Shown here one piece after another: positions 34,543-46,159 of a stretch of 64,000 nucleotides of DNA. Under the pieces are notes generated by a model. It saw only the letters and a list, made by a program, of their open reading frames with translations, had not been told where the DNA came from and made no database searches. Source of the stretch: Phaeobacter sp. 22II1-1F12B. GTDB lineage: Bacteria; Pseudomonadota; Alphaproteobacteria; Rhodobacterales; Rhodobacteraceae. The position numbers were made by a program, and so were the translations under genes. The DNA is taken from positions 1 through 64,000 of the forward strand of contig NZ_AQQP01000009.1 of the NCBI RefSeq assembly GCF_002210165.1, given 5' to 3'. Position 1 is the first letter of the stretch. Each line of letters opens with the position of its first letter.

Positions 34543-35315
34543 GTCTGGCGAAGACCCGAATACATGCGCTGCTGACGCGCATTGATCGCGCGGGTATCAA
34601 GAATCAGGCACACATCCGTGGTGTTGAAAGCGTGATCCACATATGCGCCATCTCCCACGGTGCCGCCAAGACGCAGATAAGCTTTGATCAGCGCCGGAAC
34701 CTGTTTCATCGCCGATTTCCGGTCAATATCTTCGGGATCACGCAGAGACATCGACTGGTAATGGTCAGAAAGCGCGCGCACACGCAGCGCTTCTGGCGCG
34801 AGATGGTTGTGGTAGAGCATCGATAGCGGTTCGGCTAGCTTCTCTGCGTCCGTCCCGTGAAAGGAGGCCGTTCCGAAAAGTACCTCGATCCCATGTGACG
34901 TGACATAATCCGTCAGCCCGTTCCAGAGGTGGAACATTGCGATCCCGCCTCTGTAGTCGCGATGAAGGCAGGACCGGCCAAGTTCCAGCAACCGCCGACC
35001 GCTAGCCTTGAGCTTGCTCAGATCGAATTCGCTTTCTGTATAAAAGCACCCTGCCCGCGCCGCCTGATCCTCGCGCAGCAGCCGATAGACACCGACCACC
35101 ACACCCTTTGTGTCGTCACGCAGCAGCAGGTGGTCGGAATATTGATCGAACCGGTCCGTCTCGATCCCCGCCTGATGATCCACGCCTTCGCCCGTCGCGC
35201 CCAGTTCACGCACGAAAACCTCGTAACGCAATGACTGCGCTTCCCGCAGGTCGCGTTCGCTCTCAGCAAGGAAGACAGAAAAGGAAGGCCCGCTGTCAGG
35301 CATGGTCTCTCGCAC
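34539..35315 (-). CDS. olsB: Ornithine N-acyltransferase (acyl-ACP dependent)
   Basis: 258 residues of the GNAT-like OlsB family: SLRYEVFVRELGA, DQYSDHLLLRD, LLELGRSCLHRDYRGG, and KQVPALIKAYLRLGGTVGDGAYVD near the end. It transfers a 3-hydroxyacyl chain from ACP to ornithine. A second Met (residue 5) could be the start. No Pho box is seen in the roughly 95 bases upstream, although ornithine lipids are often made under phosphate limitation. Confidence 0.9.
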   Translation of the reverse strand: MRETMPDSGPSFSVFLAESERDLREAQSLRYEVFVRELGATGEGVDHQAGIETDRFDQYSDHLLLRDDTKGVVVGVYRLLREDQAARAGCFYTESEFDLSKLKASGRRLLELGRSCLHRDYRGGIAMFHLWNGLTDYVTSHGIEVLFGTASFHGTDAEKLAEPLSMLYHNHLAPEALRVRALSDHYQSMSLRDPEDIDRKSAMKQVPALIKAYLRLGGTVGDGAYVDHAFNTTDVCLILDTRAINARQQRMYSGLRQT

Positions 35316-35409
35316 CGGTTAAGTCGGCAGGCAGATACCCTGCTTTGGCATTCGGATACAATGCTCTCTACAGCCCGCCCAAGTTGTGTTAAGGAATATT
35401 AAACCAGTT

Positions 35410-35592
35410 TCACGCATCAAATATCGGTACGAGTTCAATGTTGTACCCATCGATGACGACCTTGCCATGGTTCTGAAAATTGACTGTGATTTTCCCGCCG
35501 ATGTTTGATTGCACCTGCCCGATGCCCCAATCCGGTTGGTCAGGGTGGCGGACCAGCATGCCTGGCGCGAGTATGGCGTTCATGTCTGACAT
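35410..35592 (-). CDS. DUF3553 domain-containing protein
   Basis: 60-residue protein, LVRHPDQPDWGIGQVQSNIGG and KITVNFQNHGKVVIDG, matching the small DUF3553 family (a CarD/Tudor-like beta barrel by appearance, also found as a tail on UvrD-type helicases). Function unknown. Divergent from chpT with only 26 bases between start codons. Confidence 0.85.
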   Translation of the reverse strand: MSDMNAILAPGMLVRHPDQPDWGIGQVQSNIGGKITVNFQNHGKVVIDGYNIELVPIFDA

Positions 35593-35618
35593 GGTCTGAC
35601 TGATAAGTAGGTGACTAT

Positions 35619-36215
35619 ATGACCGATCACAACCTGGATATATCGGTTCTTGTCGGATCGCGTATCTGCCATGACCTGATCAGTCCGATCGGTGCGATTG
35701 CGAACGGGCTTGAATTGCTTGAGTTGACGGGAGCGACTCCCGGTCCGGAAATGGAGCTGATTTCCGCCAGCGTCCACAATGCCAATGCCCGCATCCGGTT
35801 CTTTCGCATCGCATTCGGTGCGGCGGGGCAACAGATGATGGGACGGACCGAGATCATGTCGGTCCTCAAGGATATCAGCAAGACCGGTCGCATCGAGATG
35901 TTATGGGGGCCATCCGATCCCCATCCTCGCCCGATGGTCCGTCTTGCTTTTCTTGCCGTGCTCTGCTGCGAAACCGCCCTCCCACAAGGCGGGTCTATAC
36001 GCGTCGATCAGGAAGGCGACCGCTGGAAAGTAACTGCGACGGGCGGCGCGGTCAGTCTGGATCCTGCCCTGTGGAATACGCTCGGCGAGTCACCCGTTTC
36101 CACGAACGGGTCATCGGCAACTGTTCAATTTCCCCTCCTCGCTGAGATGGTGGAAAAGCTTGGACGCAAGGTCGAATTCGATCACGATCTGGAGCGTGTC
36201 GAAATCCGATATTGA
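35619..36215 (+). CDS. chpT: Histidine phosphotransferase ChpT
   Basis: 198 residues. The phosphoacceptor His18 is in SRICHDLISPIGAIANGLELL, followed by a degenerate ATPase-like domain. This is ChpT, which relays phosphate from CckA to CtrA and CpdR to control motility and the cell cycle in alphaproteobacteria. It is convergent with proA (3 bases apart). Confidence 0.93.
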   Translation: MTDHNLDISVLVGSRICHDLISPIGAIANGLELLELTGATPGPEMELISASVHNANARIRFFRIAFGAAGQQMMGRTEIMSVLKDISKTGRIEMLWGPSDPHPRPMVRLAFLAVLCCETALPQGGSIRVDQEGDRWKVTATGGAVSLDPALWNTLGESPVSTNGSSATVQFPLLAEMVEKLGRKVEFDHDLERVEIRY

Positions 36216-36218
36216 CCC

Positions 36219-37484
36219 TTAGGCCCGCAGTGTCCCGTTACCTGTCACGAGATATTTGAAGCTGGTCAGTTGCTCGGCGCCAACCGGGCCGCGGGCATGC
36301 ATCTTGCCAGTGGCGATGCCGATCTCGGCCCCCATGCCGAACTCTCCTCCATCCGCGAATTGCGTGGATGCGTTATGCATCAGGATTGCACTGTCGAGCC
36401 TTTGGAAAAAGCGTGCGACGGTATCCGCGTCTTCGGTGATGATGCAATCGGTATGGTTCGAACCGAATTTCCGGATATGCGCAATGGCCCCATCCACGTC
36501 GTCGACGGCGCGGGCTGCGATGATCATGTCGAGGTATTCCTTGCCCCAATCCTCATCGCTTGCGGGTATTGCACCGGCGGCTTTTCCGAGGTCACCTTCG
36601 GCATGAACCTCGACACCCTTGGCGATCAGCGCAGCGATCACGTCCTTGCCGATGGTATCGACCACATCGCGATGCACCAGCAGGCATTCAGCTGCGCCGC
36701 AAATCCCGGTGCGCCGGGTTTTGGCATTCAGAACAATGTCGACAGATTTGACCGGATCAGCTGACTTGTCGATGTAAACATGCACGATCCCTTCGAGATG
36801 GGCAAAGACCGGTACGCGCGCCTCGCGTTGGACCAGCCCGACGAGGCCCTTGCCGCCCCGGGGGACAATGACATCGATCGTATCGGTCATTGTGAGCATT
36901 TCGGATACGGCCGCCCGATCCCGGGTGGGGACAAGCTGGATTGCATCGACGGGCAACTCGGCATGCTTCAACCCGTCGACAAGGCAGCCATGAATTGCCT
37001 GCGCGGAATGAAAGCTTTCCGACCCGCCACGCAAAATCGCGGCATTGCCGGACTTAAGACACAACGCTCCGGCATCCGCCGTCACGTTGGGACGGCTTTC
37101 GTAGATGACTCCGATCACCCCCAGAGGGGTTCTAACCCGCTGGATATGAAGCCCCGAAGGCATGTCCCATTCGCTCATAACCGACCCGACCGGATCCTTT
37201 TGGGCCGCGACGGAGCGTAGACCGTCGGCCATGGACTTGATGCGCGGCTCATCCAGCATGAGCCGGTCCATCATCGCTGCGGACAGGTTTCGTTCCTGTC
37301 CGAAAGCCATGTCCTTGGCATTGGCGTCAATGATTTCCGCGCGCCGGGACCAGATCGCATCGGCGGCCGTTTCAAGCGCTGAGGATTTCTGTTCGGCCGC
37401 GGCAAAGGCCAGTTCCTGTGACGCTTCTTTGGCGCGACGCCCGATGTCCCGCATGAGGGCTGAGATGTTTTCAAGATCTTTCAT
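36219..37484 (-). CDS. proA: Glutamate-5-semialdehyde dehydrogenase (gamma-glutamyl phosphate reductase)
   Basis: 421 residues, NADPH-dependent second step of proline synthesis. Signatures: [33 protein letters not shown], the catalytic Cys in [12 protein letters not shown], and a late [19 protein letters not shown]. It follows proB after 73 bases. Glutamate 5-semialdehyde cyclises spontaneously on the way to proline. Confidence 0.97.
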   Translation of the reverse strand: MKDLENISALMRDIGRRAKEASQELAFAAAEQKSSALETAADAIWSRRAEIIDANAKDMAFGQERNLSAAMMDRLMLDEPRIKSMADGLRSVAAQKDPVGSVMSEWDMPSGLHIQRVRTPLGVIGVIYESRPNVTADAGALCLKSGNAAILRGGSESFHSAQAIHGCLVDGLKHAELPVDAIQLVPTRDRAAVSEMLTMTDTIDVIVPRGGKGLVGLVQREARVPVFAHLEGIVHVYIDKSADPVKSVDIVLNAKTRRTGICGAAECLLVHRDVVDTIGKDVIAALIAKGVEVHAEGDLGKAAGAIPASDEDWGKEYLDMIIAARAVDDVDGAIAHIRKFGSNHTDCIITEDADTVARFFQRLDSAILMHNASTQFADGGEFGMGAEIGIATGKMHARGPVGAEQLTSFKYLVTGNGTLRA

Positions 37485-37521
37485 GGTGCGGGCCTCATGG
37501 TTTCGTCTGGGAAGGATTTCA

Positions 37522-37541
37522 TGCCTCCGGCGGGGATATTC
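37522..37541. repeat. Short GC-rich intergenic motif, copy 2
   Basis: TGCCTCCGGCGGGGATATTC lies between proB and proA, followed by TTAACCCAAAGAAG. Compare 32931-32948. Confidence 0.35.
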
Positions 37542-37557
37542 TTAACCCAAAGAAGGC

Positions 37558-39722
<2,165 letters not shown>

Positions 39723-39822
39723 TTATCGGATCGGCCTGCCGTACTCAAGCTGTGCTGAGCGGGGCAGACCATTTATCCGTTTTTCAAAGGACCGGCATGC
39801 GACGTCTATCTCGCTGTCCGGT

Positions 39823-40365
39823 CTATCCTTTCAGGGTTCGGCTATAGGTCCAGGTCGCGACGGTCGCGCCCCGGGACACGGAATAGCTCTCGGCATCGCC
39901 GAGATATTTGAACCCACAATGGGTCAGGACCTGAGCCGAAGCCGGATTGTCCTGAAACACACTGGCGAAGATGGTCGAATTCTGCATCGGGTTCGCCTCG
40001 ATCAACGCCTGCACAGCTTCGGAGGCGAGGCCGGTATTCCAGTAGATCGGCGCGACCCAATAGCCCACTTCGGACTGGTTGCGGTCCATCCGCTTCAGCG
40101 CGATCAACCCCATGACTTCGGCCCCGCCAGACTTGGTCGCGTCCATGGCCCAGATATCCTCGTCCCGGTTATCCGCCATGCCACGCGCCACGAATGCCTC
40201 GGTGCTGCCCGGCGGCAGGGGGTGCGGAATAGACGTGGTCATCGTCGCGATGCGTTTGTCGCTTGCGTACAATTCGATGAGCCCCTGATCCGAGCGGCGC
40301 AGCGGGCGCAGGTCAAACCGTTCCGTTTCAATAACCGGTTGATTAATAATCTGATCCAATTTCAT
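39823..40365 (-). CDS. GNAT family N-acetyltransferase (RimJ-like)
   Basis: 180 residues: TERFDLRPLRRSDQGLIELY, then VGYWVAPIYWNTGLASEAVQALIE, the acetyl-CoA-binding A motif, and NPASAQVLTHCGFKYLG. This is the pattern of ribosomal-protein/amino-acid N-acetyltransferases. It lies between rpmA and obgE. Substrate unknown. Confidence 0.86.
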   Translation of the reverse strand: MKLDQIINQPVIETERFDLRPLRRSDQGLIELYASDKRIATMTTSIPHPLPPGSTEAFVARGMADNRDEDIWAMDATKSGGAEVMGLIALKRMDRNQSEVGYWVAPIYWNTGLASEAVQALIEANPMQNSTIFASVFQDNPASAQVLTHCGFKYLGDAESYSVSRGATVATWTYSRTLKG

Positions 40366-40446
40366 TTTGTGATCCTCCTCCGGGTCACATATCGCGGCTG
40401 CGTAACAAATCTGCCCCCCTATTACACCGCCGGATTAAAACGGGAA

Positions 40447-40474
40447 AAGGGACCGGCGTTTTCGCCGATCCCTT
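40447..40474 (-). terminator. Terminator of rplU-rpmA
   Basis: Read leftward, GGGAtCGGCG-aaaa-CGCCGgTCCC forms a stem with one mismatch followed by TTTTCCC. It lies about 25 bases after the rpmA stop. Confidence 0.7.
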
Positions 40475-40499
40475 GAATTTTCCCAATTCGGGGTACGGC

Positions 40500-40769
40500 T
40501 TACTCAGCGGCCTCCGCCACTGGGAGAACCGAAATAAAGGTGCGACCCTTGAGACCCTTGTGGAAGGTCACGGCGCCGTCGGTCGTTGCAAAGATCGTGT
40601 GGTCTTTGCCCAGACCAACGCCCTCGCCCGGCCAGAACTTGGTGCCGCGCTGACGCACGATGATGTTGCCTGCGACAGCCGACTGGCCACCGTAGAGTTT
40701 CACACCAAGGCGGCGACCAGCTGAGTCGCGACCGTTACGGGAGGAACCGCCTGCTTTTTTATGTGCCAT
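40500..40769 (-). CDS. rpmA: 50S ribosomal protein L27
   Basis: 89 residues, [20 protein letters not shown], with the usual [17 protein letters not shown] segment. It has no N-terminal pre-sequence of the Firmicutes type. Follows rplU by 11 bases. Confidence 0.98.
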   Translation of the reverse strand: MAHKKAGGSSRNGRDSAGRRLGVKLYGGQSAVAGNIIVRQRGTKFWPGEGVGLGKDHTIFATTDGAVTFHKGLKGRTFISVLPVAEAAE

Positions 40770-40780
40770 GCTTTCTCTCC

Positions 40781-41419
40781 TTAGCCTTTAGCCAGTTCTT
40801 TGGCCTGTTCGATCCAGCCTTCACGCTCGATCCGGCCTTTGAACGACAGTTTCTCGTCCATATCAGCTACATCGGCGTCCGTCCATGCAGCGATCTGTGC
40901 AAAGGTCGTGATGCCAGCTTCGAGCAGCTTCTTCTCAAGCGCCGGGCCAACACCCGAGAGCTTTTTCAGGTCGTCCGCGCCGGATGCGGCAGCCGCTTTC
41001 GCGGGCTTGGCCTTTTCCTTTTTCGGAGCCGGTGCAGCAGCGGCAGGAGCCGAAACGCTTACGGAACCGGTGCCGATGGCGGCTTTGACGTCCGATTTGT
41101 CCGCGCCCGATGCCAGGATGTCAGTGATTTTGACGAGAGTCAGCTTCTGACGGTGGCCCTTGGTGCGCTTGGACGAATGCTTACGACGGCGCTTTACAAA
41201 GTGGATGACCTTGTCGCCCTTGATCTGATCGATGATCTCGGCCTGCACACCGGCATCCGCGACGAGCGGAGAACCGACAACAGGGCTGTCACCGCCCAGC
41301 ATCAGGATTTCGTTGAACTGGACTTTTTCGCCAGCGTCTGCAGCCAGACGTTCAACGCGGAGCATATCACCCGCCTGAACCTTGTACTGCTTGCCGCCGG
41401 TCTTGATGACCGCAAACAT
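40781..41419 (-). CDS. rplU: 50S ribosomal protein L21 with C-terminal helix-hairpin-helix extension
   Basis: 212 residues against about 103 for E. coli L21. The L21 core ([20 protein letters not shown] through [21 protein letters not shown]) is followed by an Ala/Pro/Lys-rich linker (about 105-147) and a helix-hairpin-helix unit ([20 protein letters not shown] and [20 protein letters not shown]). Long L21 forms of this kind are found in Rhodobacterales. The extension's role is unknown. Confidence 0.96.
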   Translation of the reverse strand: MFAVIKTGGKQYKVQAGDMLRVERLAADAGEKVQFNEILMLGGDSPVVGSPLVADAGVQAEIIDQIKGDKVIHFVKRRRKHSSKRTKGHRQKLTLVKITDILASGADKSDVKAAIGTGSVSVSAPAAAAPAPKKEKAKPAKAAAASGADDLKKLSGVGPALEKKLLEAGITTFAQIAAWTDADVADMDEKLSFKGRIEREGWIEQAKELAKG

Positions 41420-41808
41420 GCGTCTTTCCTTTTCGTTGCCGCATCCTGTGGTCCCCGCTAGGGTGTTTTCGATCCCTGATGAATATCAGCGATCACCTCG
41501 GACAGCGCGCCCTGTCATCGGGCGAATGAATAACAAACCCGGCACGAACGGTTCGGCCAGGTTCGGCGCTTATGACCACAAAGGATCGTTATGTCAACCG
41601 GTCAAACCAATCCATGTCCACCGGTAAATCGTGAAGGTCATCTGCCGCAATTTTCGGCATCAAAGTCCTGTGCAAATTTGAGCAATAATATCTATCAGGA
41701 TGCAAGTGTTGACTTTGGGGCATTGCTGAAAGAATACGAAAAATCGCAGTGCACCATCGATGCACAAAGTATGCACGATCTGTACACCGTTTCAGGGGCT
41801 TTTTCCTT
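41420..41808. other. Divergent region between rplU and the RND efflux operon
   Basis: 389 bases with no supported gene. The left half is the rplU leader, with a small stem CTGAT-gaat-ATCAG near 41478-41491. The right half has a possible promoter (TTGACT at about 41709, 17-base spacer, GAATAC) and the TGCAC repeats at 41750-41776. Confidence 0.55.
41749..41776 (+). promoter_or_regulatory. Three TGCAC repeats in helical phase upstream of the efflux operon
   Basis: TGCAC occurs at 41750, 41761 and 41772, that is every 11 bases. The first two also form the inverted repeat GTGCA-ccatcga-TGCAC (41749-41765). The set lies 33 bases before the adaptor ATG and after the possible promoter, a good position for a repressor site. 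No TetR/MarR regulator gene is adjacent. Confidence 0.45.
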
Positions 41809-42945
41809 ATGATCAGAAATACGACCTTTCAGGCCTTGGCTGCGTCTTTCGTGCTTGGCAGCGTTCTGGCCACCGGCAATGCCGTGGCGCAGAATGCCGC
41901 GCCGACCGTTACCGTGGTGACCCTTGCCAGCGAAGACGTGACCTTGACGACCACCCTGCCCGGTCGCGTCAAGGCGTCCGAGCAGTCCGAAGTCAGGCCG
42001 CAGGTCGTGGGCATCATCACGGAACAACTCTTTAAGGAAGGCGAAACCGTCGAAGCGGGTGACCCTCTCTACAAGATCGACCCGGCCACCTACGAAGCGG
42101 CGGTTGCGCAGGCCAAGGCGTCGGTCAACGCGGCGCAGGCACAGCTTGATGCGGCTGAACGTGACGAACAACGGATCGAAGCGCTGGCGGCTCGGAACGT
42201 CAGCAGCCAGCAGGCGCTTGACGACTCCATCACAGCCCGGGATTCTGCCCGTGCCCAGCTGGAAGTTGCCCGCGCGCAGCTTCAGAGTTCGCAGATAGAA
42301 CTGGATAAGACGACGATCCACGCCCGCCTTTCGGGCGAAATCGGATTGTCGATGACAAGCCGGGGCGCACTGGTGACCAATGGACAGGCCGATCCGCTGA
42401 CTGTCATCCGGGTAATCGACCCTGTCTTCGTCGATGTGACCCAGTCCGCCGCCGACCTGCTGGCCTGGCGCCGCCAACAGCAAAGCGATGTGACGGAGGC
42501 CAATGGCGAAGCCGATGTCACCCTGATCCTCGCCGATGGCACTGAATACGAGCATGCCGGACGCCTCACCGCTGCCGAGCCACATGTGGACGAGCAGACC
42601 GGGGTTGTTCTGCTGCGCATGAGCTTTGCCAATCCCGACAAGTTGCTGCTTCCGGGCATGTACGTTCAGGTCAACATGCCCACGACCGTTGCCCGGGATG
42701 TCATCCTGACCCCGCAGGAAGCGGTAAGCCGGGATCGCCGCGGCCGTCCGACGGCGCTTGTGGTCAACAGCGAGAACGTGGTCGAGCTGCGCAATATCGA
42801 GGTCCTGCAGGATCAGGGATCCGACTGGGTTGTCGCTTCGGGTCTGGAAACCGGAGACCGCGTCATCGTCGAAGGTCTGCAGATCGTTGCACCGGGTGCA
42901 ACGGTCAATGCCGAAGAACGCGAAGCCCCTGCGGAAACAGAATAA
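41809..42945 (+). CDS. RND efflux periplasmic adaptor (AcrA/MexA-like)
   Basis: 378 residues: signal peptide of about 27 residues (cleavage near NAVAQ), a beta-barrel/lipoyl segment (LPGRVKASEQSEVRPQVVG, LFKEGETVEAGDPLYKID), an Ala/Gln-rich helical hairpin (about 85-150), a second lipoyl half and the C-terminal membrane-proximal domain (LLLPGMYVQVNMPT). There is no lipobox Cys. The start at 41809 is chosen for the signal peptide. It joins the RND pump to an outer-membrane channel that is not encoded here. Confidence 0.93.
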   Translation: MIRNTTFQALAASFVLGSVLATGNAVAQNAAPTVTVVTLASEDVTLTTTLPGRVKASEQSEVRPQVVGIITEQLFKEGETVEAGDPLYKIDPATYEAAVAQAKASVNAAQAQLDAAERDEQRIEALAARNVSSQQALDDSITARDSARAQLEVARAQLQSSQIELDKTTIHARLSGEIGLSMTSRGALVTNGQADPLTVIRVIDPVFVDVTQSAADLLAWRRQQQSDVTEANGEADVTLILADGTEYEHAGRLTAAEPHVDEQTGVVLLRMSFANPDKLLLPGMYVQVNMPTTVARDVILTPQEAVSRDRRGRPTALVVNSENVVELRNIEVLQDQGSDWVVASGLETGDRVIVEGLQIVAPGATVNAEEREAPAETE

Positions 42946-42956
42946 CAACAAACGAA

Positions 42957-42996
42957 CAGGCAACAGCCGACATTCACTGATCCCACCTGTTGCCTG
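42957..42996 (+). other. Intra-operon hairpin between adaptor and pump genes
   Basis: CAGGCAACAG (42957-42966) and CTGTTGCCTG (42987-42996) form a perfect 10-pair stem with a 20-base loop. It ends 17 bases before the pump ATG, next to its ribosome binding site (CCGGAGA). It may adjust pump translation or stabilise mRNA ends. Confidence 0.55.
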
Positions 42997-43013
42997 ACTG
43001 ACCGGAGACCACC

Positions 43014-46000
43014 ATGGCCCGCTTTTTCATAGACCGCCCGATCTTTGCATGGGTCCTTTCCATCATCGTCATGGGGATCGGTCTCTTGTCGATGGTGACG
43101 CTGCCGGTCGCTCAGTATCCTGAAATCGCGCCTCCTTCGGTGTCGATCAACGCGAATTATCCGGGTGCTTCGGCGGAAACAGTGGCCAACACGGTGACGC
43201 AGGTCATCGAACAGCAGATGACGGGGTTGGATGGGCTTCGGTACATCTCATCAAGCTCGACCTCTGCCGGGACCGCGACAATCACGCTGACCTTTGAAAC
43301 CGGCACCGATGCTGACATCGCGCAGGTTCAGGTTCAGAACAAGATGGCGCAGGCGACCTCCTCTCTGCCCGAACAGGTGCAGCGACTGGGGGTTTCGGTC
43401 AGCAAGTCATCGTCAGGCTTCCTGATGGTGATCGGGCTTATTTCGCCCGATGGGACATTCCAGCAGGAAGACCTTTCGGACTATCTTGTCTCGACCATGG
43501 TCGACGATCTGAGTCGGATCGAAGGCGTCGGCGATGTACAGGTCTTTGGCGCGCAATACGCCATGCGCATCTGGCTCGACCCATCCAAGCTGGCTGCCTA
43601 TGAGCTTACCCCGTCTGACGTGGTTGCAGCCGTTTCGGCGGAGAACGCGCAAATTTCGGCTGGCGCATTCGGTACCTTGCCGACGGTCGATGGCCAGCAG
43701 TTGAACGCGACCATCACCGCGCAGTCGCTGTTGCAGACGCCGGAAGACTTCCGCCAAATCGTCCTGCGGGCCGAAACCGACGGCGGGCTTGTGCTGCTGC
43801 AGGACGTGGCCGAGGTTGAGATCGGCGCTGAAAACTATGCGACCATCGCTCGGTACAATCGGGGGCCATCCTCGGGTATGGCGATCAACCTCGCCCCCGG
43901 TGCAAATGCGCTTGATACGGCGGAAATGGTCAAGGAACGGGTCGAGGAATTCTCGCAGTTCTTCCCCGAAGGCATGGATTACGTCATTCCGTTCGACACC
44001 ACGCCGTTTATCGAAATCTCGATCGAGGCCGTGCTGCATACGCTGATCGAAGCGATTGTGCTCGTCTTCCTTGTGATGTTCCTGTTCCTTCAGAACTTCC
44101 GCGCGACGCTTATTCCGACCCTTGCCGTTCCTGTCGTTCTTTTGGGGACCCTTGGCATTATGGCTATCCTGGGTTTCAGCATTAACACGCTGACGATGTT
44201 GGCAATGGTGCTGGCCATTGGTCTGCTTGTGGACGACGCCATCGTCGTTGTCGAAAACGTCGAACGGATCATGGAAGAAGAAGGGCTGCCGCCGCTGGAA
44301 GCCACACGCAAGTCAATGGACCAGATCACCGGTGCACTTATCGGTATCGCCGTGGTGGTTTCGGCGGTGTTCGTACCAATGGCCTTTTTCGGCGGATCGA
44401 CCGGTGTGATCTACAAGCAATTCGCGATCACCATTGTTTCGGCAATGGCACTGTCGGTCTTTGTGGCGCTGACCCTGACTCCAGCGCTTTGTGCGGCAAT
44501 CCTGAAGCCAAAGGCCCATGGCTCGGGCCGCCTGTTCCGTCCGTTCAACCGGTTCTTTGACTGGCTGACCCGGAACTACAGCGGCTCGGTCGGCTGGCTG
44601 GTGCGGCGCCCATTTCGTGTGGGCGTGATTTACCTGATGCTGGGCGCTGCGGTCGTCTTTCTGTTCATGCGCACACCGACCGGGTTCCTGCCGGATGAGG
44701 ATCAGGGCATCCTGTTTACGCTGGTGCAAGGGCCGACGGGCGCCACCGCCGAGCGTACGCTTGAAGTCATCAAGCAGGCCGAGGACTACCTTCTTGATGG
44801 GGAAAGCGACGCGGTTGAGTCCATGTTTGGCGTGGTCGGTTTCAGCTTTGCCGGTCAGGGCCAGAACATGGGGATTGCCTTTATTCGCCTGAAAGACTGG
44901 AGCGAGCGGGAAGATCCCTCGCTGAGCGTGCAGTCGGTCGCAGGACGGGCATTCGGTGCCTTCCAGGGGATCCGGGACGCGATGGTGTTCCCCATCGTGC
45001 CGCCCTCGGTGATCGAACTGGGTAACGTGTCTGGCTTTGACTTTTACCTTCAGGCGCGCGGTGGTCAAACGCATGAGCAACTGCTGACAGCGCGCAATCA
45101 GATGCTTGGCATGGCCGCGCAGAGCCCGCAGATTGCCTCGATGCGGCCCAACGGTCTTGAGGATGCGGCACAGTACAACCTTGATATCGACTGGCGCAAA
45201 GCCGGTGCGATGGGCGTTTCCGCAACGACTGTCGGCAACCTGCTGAACATTGCCTGGGCTGGAAGCTATGTGAATGACTTCCTCGACCGCGGACGGATCA
45301 AGAAGGTCTATGTTCAGGGACAAGCGGATTCACGGACGGCGCCCTCGGACCTCGCCAAATGGCGGGTACGCAACGCAACTGGCAGTCTTGTGCCCTTCTC
45401 CAACTTTGCGACCGGCAACTGGACTTACGGTCCGCAGGGGGTGATCCGCTACAACGGTGTGCCGTCGATGCAGCTGCAGGGCTCCCCCGCTCCGGGCGTG
45501 AGTTCGGGCGAAGCCATGGCCGAGATCGAACGTCTCGCCGAGCAATTGCCCCCCGGCTACAACGTGGCATGGACCGGCTTGTCGCTGGAAGAACGCGAAT
45601 CCGGGTCGCAGGCACCATTCCTATATGCGCTGGCGCTTGCGGCCGTGTTCCTTGCCCTCGCCGCGCTTTACGAAAGCTGGGCCATTCCCGTGGCGGTCAT
45701 GCTTGCCATGCCCATCGGTGTCCTTGGGGCGGTCGGCAGCGCGTGGCTTGGTGGTTTCGACAACGGTGTATTCTTTCAGGTCGGGTTGCTGACGGTCATC
45801 GGTCTTACCGGCAAGAACGCCATCATGATCGTGGAATTCGCCCGCGAGCGGTATGAGAGTGGCGAAAACTTCTGGGATGCAGCGACCCATGCGGCGCGGC
45901 TGCGTTTCCGACCGATCATCATGACCTCCATGGCGTTCTCGCTTGGTGTGCTGCCGCTGGTGCTCAGCTCGGGCGCCGGTGCAGGCGGGCGGACCGCGAT

Positions 46001-46133
46001 TGGTACCGGCGTTCTTGGCGGTACGATCACCGGTACAGTGCTGAACATCCTGTTCGTGCCGGTCTTCTTTGTCGTGGTCAGTCGCATCGCTTCGATCGGC
46101 TCCAAACGGAAAGATAAGGCCAGCACCGCCTGA
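43014..46133 (+). CDS. RND efflux transporter, HAE1 family (AcrB/MexB-like)
   Basis: 1039 residues, the full AcrB length. N-terminal ARFFIDRPIFAWVLSIIVM, periplasmic porter/docking domains, and the proton-relay aspartates at residues 407 and 408 in GLLVDDAIVVVENVERI, the same numbers as in AcrB. The matching lysine is in LTGKNAIMIVEFA. Twelve transmembrane segments are in the expected places. A proton-driven trimeric exporter of hydrophobic compounds or drugs. The following TGA is 25 bases before a terminator. Confidence 0.95.
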   Translation: MARFFIDRPIFAWVLSIIVMGIGLLSMVTLPVAQYPEIAPPSVSINANYPGASAETVANTVTQVIEQQMTGLDGLRYISSSSTSAGTATITLTFETGTDADIAQVQVQNKMAQATSSLPEQVQRLGVSVSKSSSGFLMVIGLISPDGTFQQEDLSDYLVSTMVDDLSRIEGVGDVQVFGAQYAMRIWLDPSKLAAYELTPSDVVAAVSAENAQISAGAFGTLPTVDGQQLNATITAQSLLQTPEDFRQIVLRAETDGGLVLLQDVAEVEIGAENYATIARYNRGPSSGMAINLAPGANALDTAEMVKERVEEFSQFFPEGMDYVIPFDTTPFIEISIEAVLHTLIEAIVLVFLVMFLFLQNFRATLIPTLAVPVVLLGTLGIMAILGFSINTLTMLAMVLAIGLLVDDAIVVVENVERIMEEEGLPPLEATRKSMDQITGALIGIAVVVSAVFVPMAFFGGSTGVIYKQFAITIVSAMALSVFVALTLTPALCAAILKPKAHGSGRLFRPFNRFFDWLTRNYSGSVGWLVRRPFRVGVIYLMLGAAVVFLFMRTPTGFLPDEDQGILFTLVQGPTGATAERTLEVIKQAEDYLLDGESDAVESMFGVVGFSFAGQGQNMGIAFIRLKDWSEREDPSLSVQSVAGRAFGAFQGIRDAMVFPIVPPSVIELGNVSGFDFYLQARGGQTHEQLLTARNQMLGMAAQSPQIASMRPNGLEDAAQYNLDIDWRKAGAMGVSATTVGNLLNIAWAGSYVNDFLDRGRIKKVYVQGQADSRTAPSDLAKWRVRNATGSLVPFSNFATGNWTYGPQGVIRYNGVPSMQLQGSPAPGVSSGEAMAEIERLAEQLPPGYNVAWTGLSLEERESGSQAPFLYALALAAVFLALAALYESWAIPVAVMLAMPIGVLGAVGSAWLGGFDNGVFFQVGLLTVIGLTGKNAIMIVEFARERYESGENFWDAATHAARLRFRPIIMTSMAFSLGVLPLVLSSGAGAGGRTAIGTGVLGGTITGTVLNILFVPVFFVVVSRIASIGSKRKDKASTA

Positions 46134-46159
46134 TTGCGACGGAGTAAATGGGTTATTTA

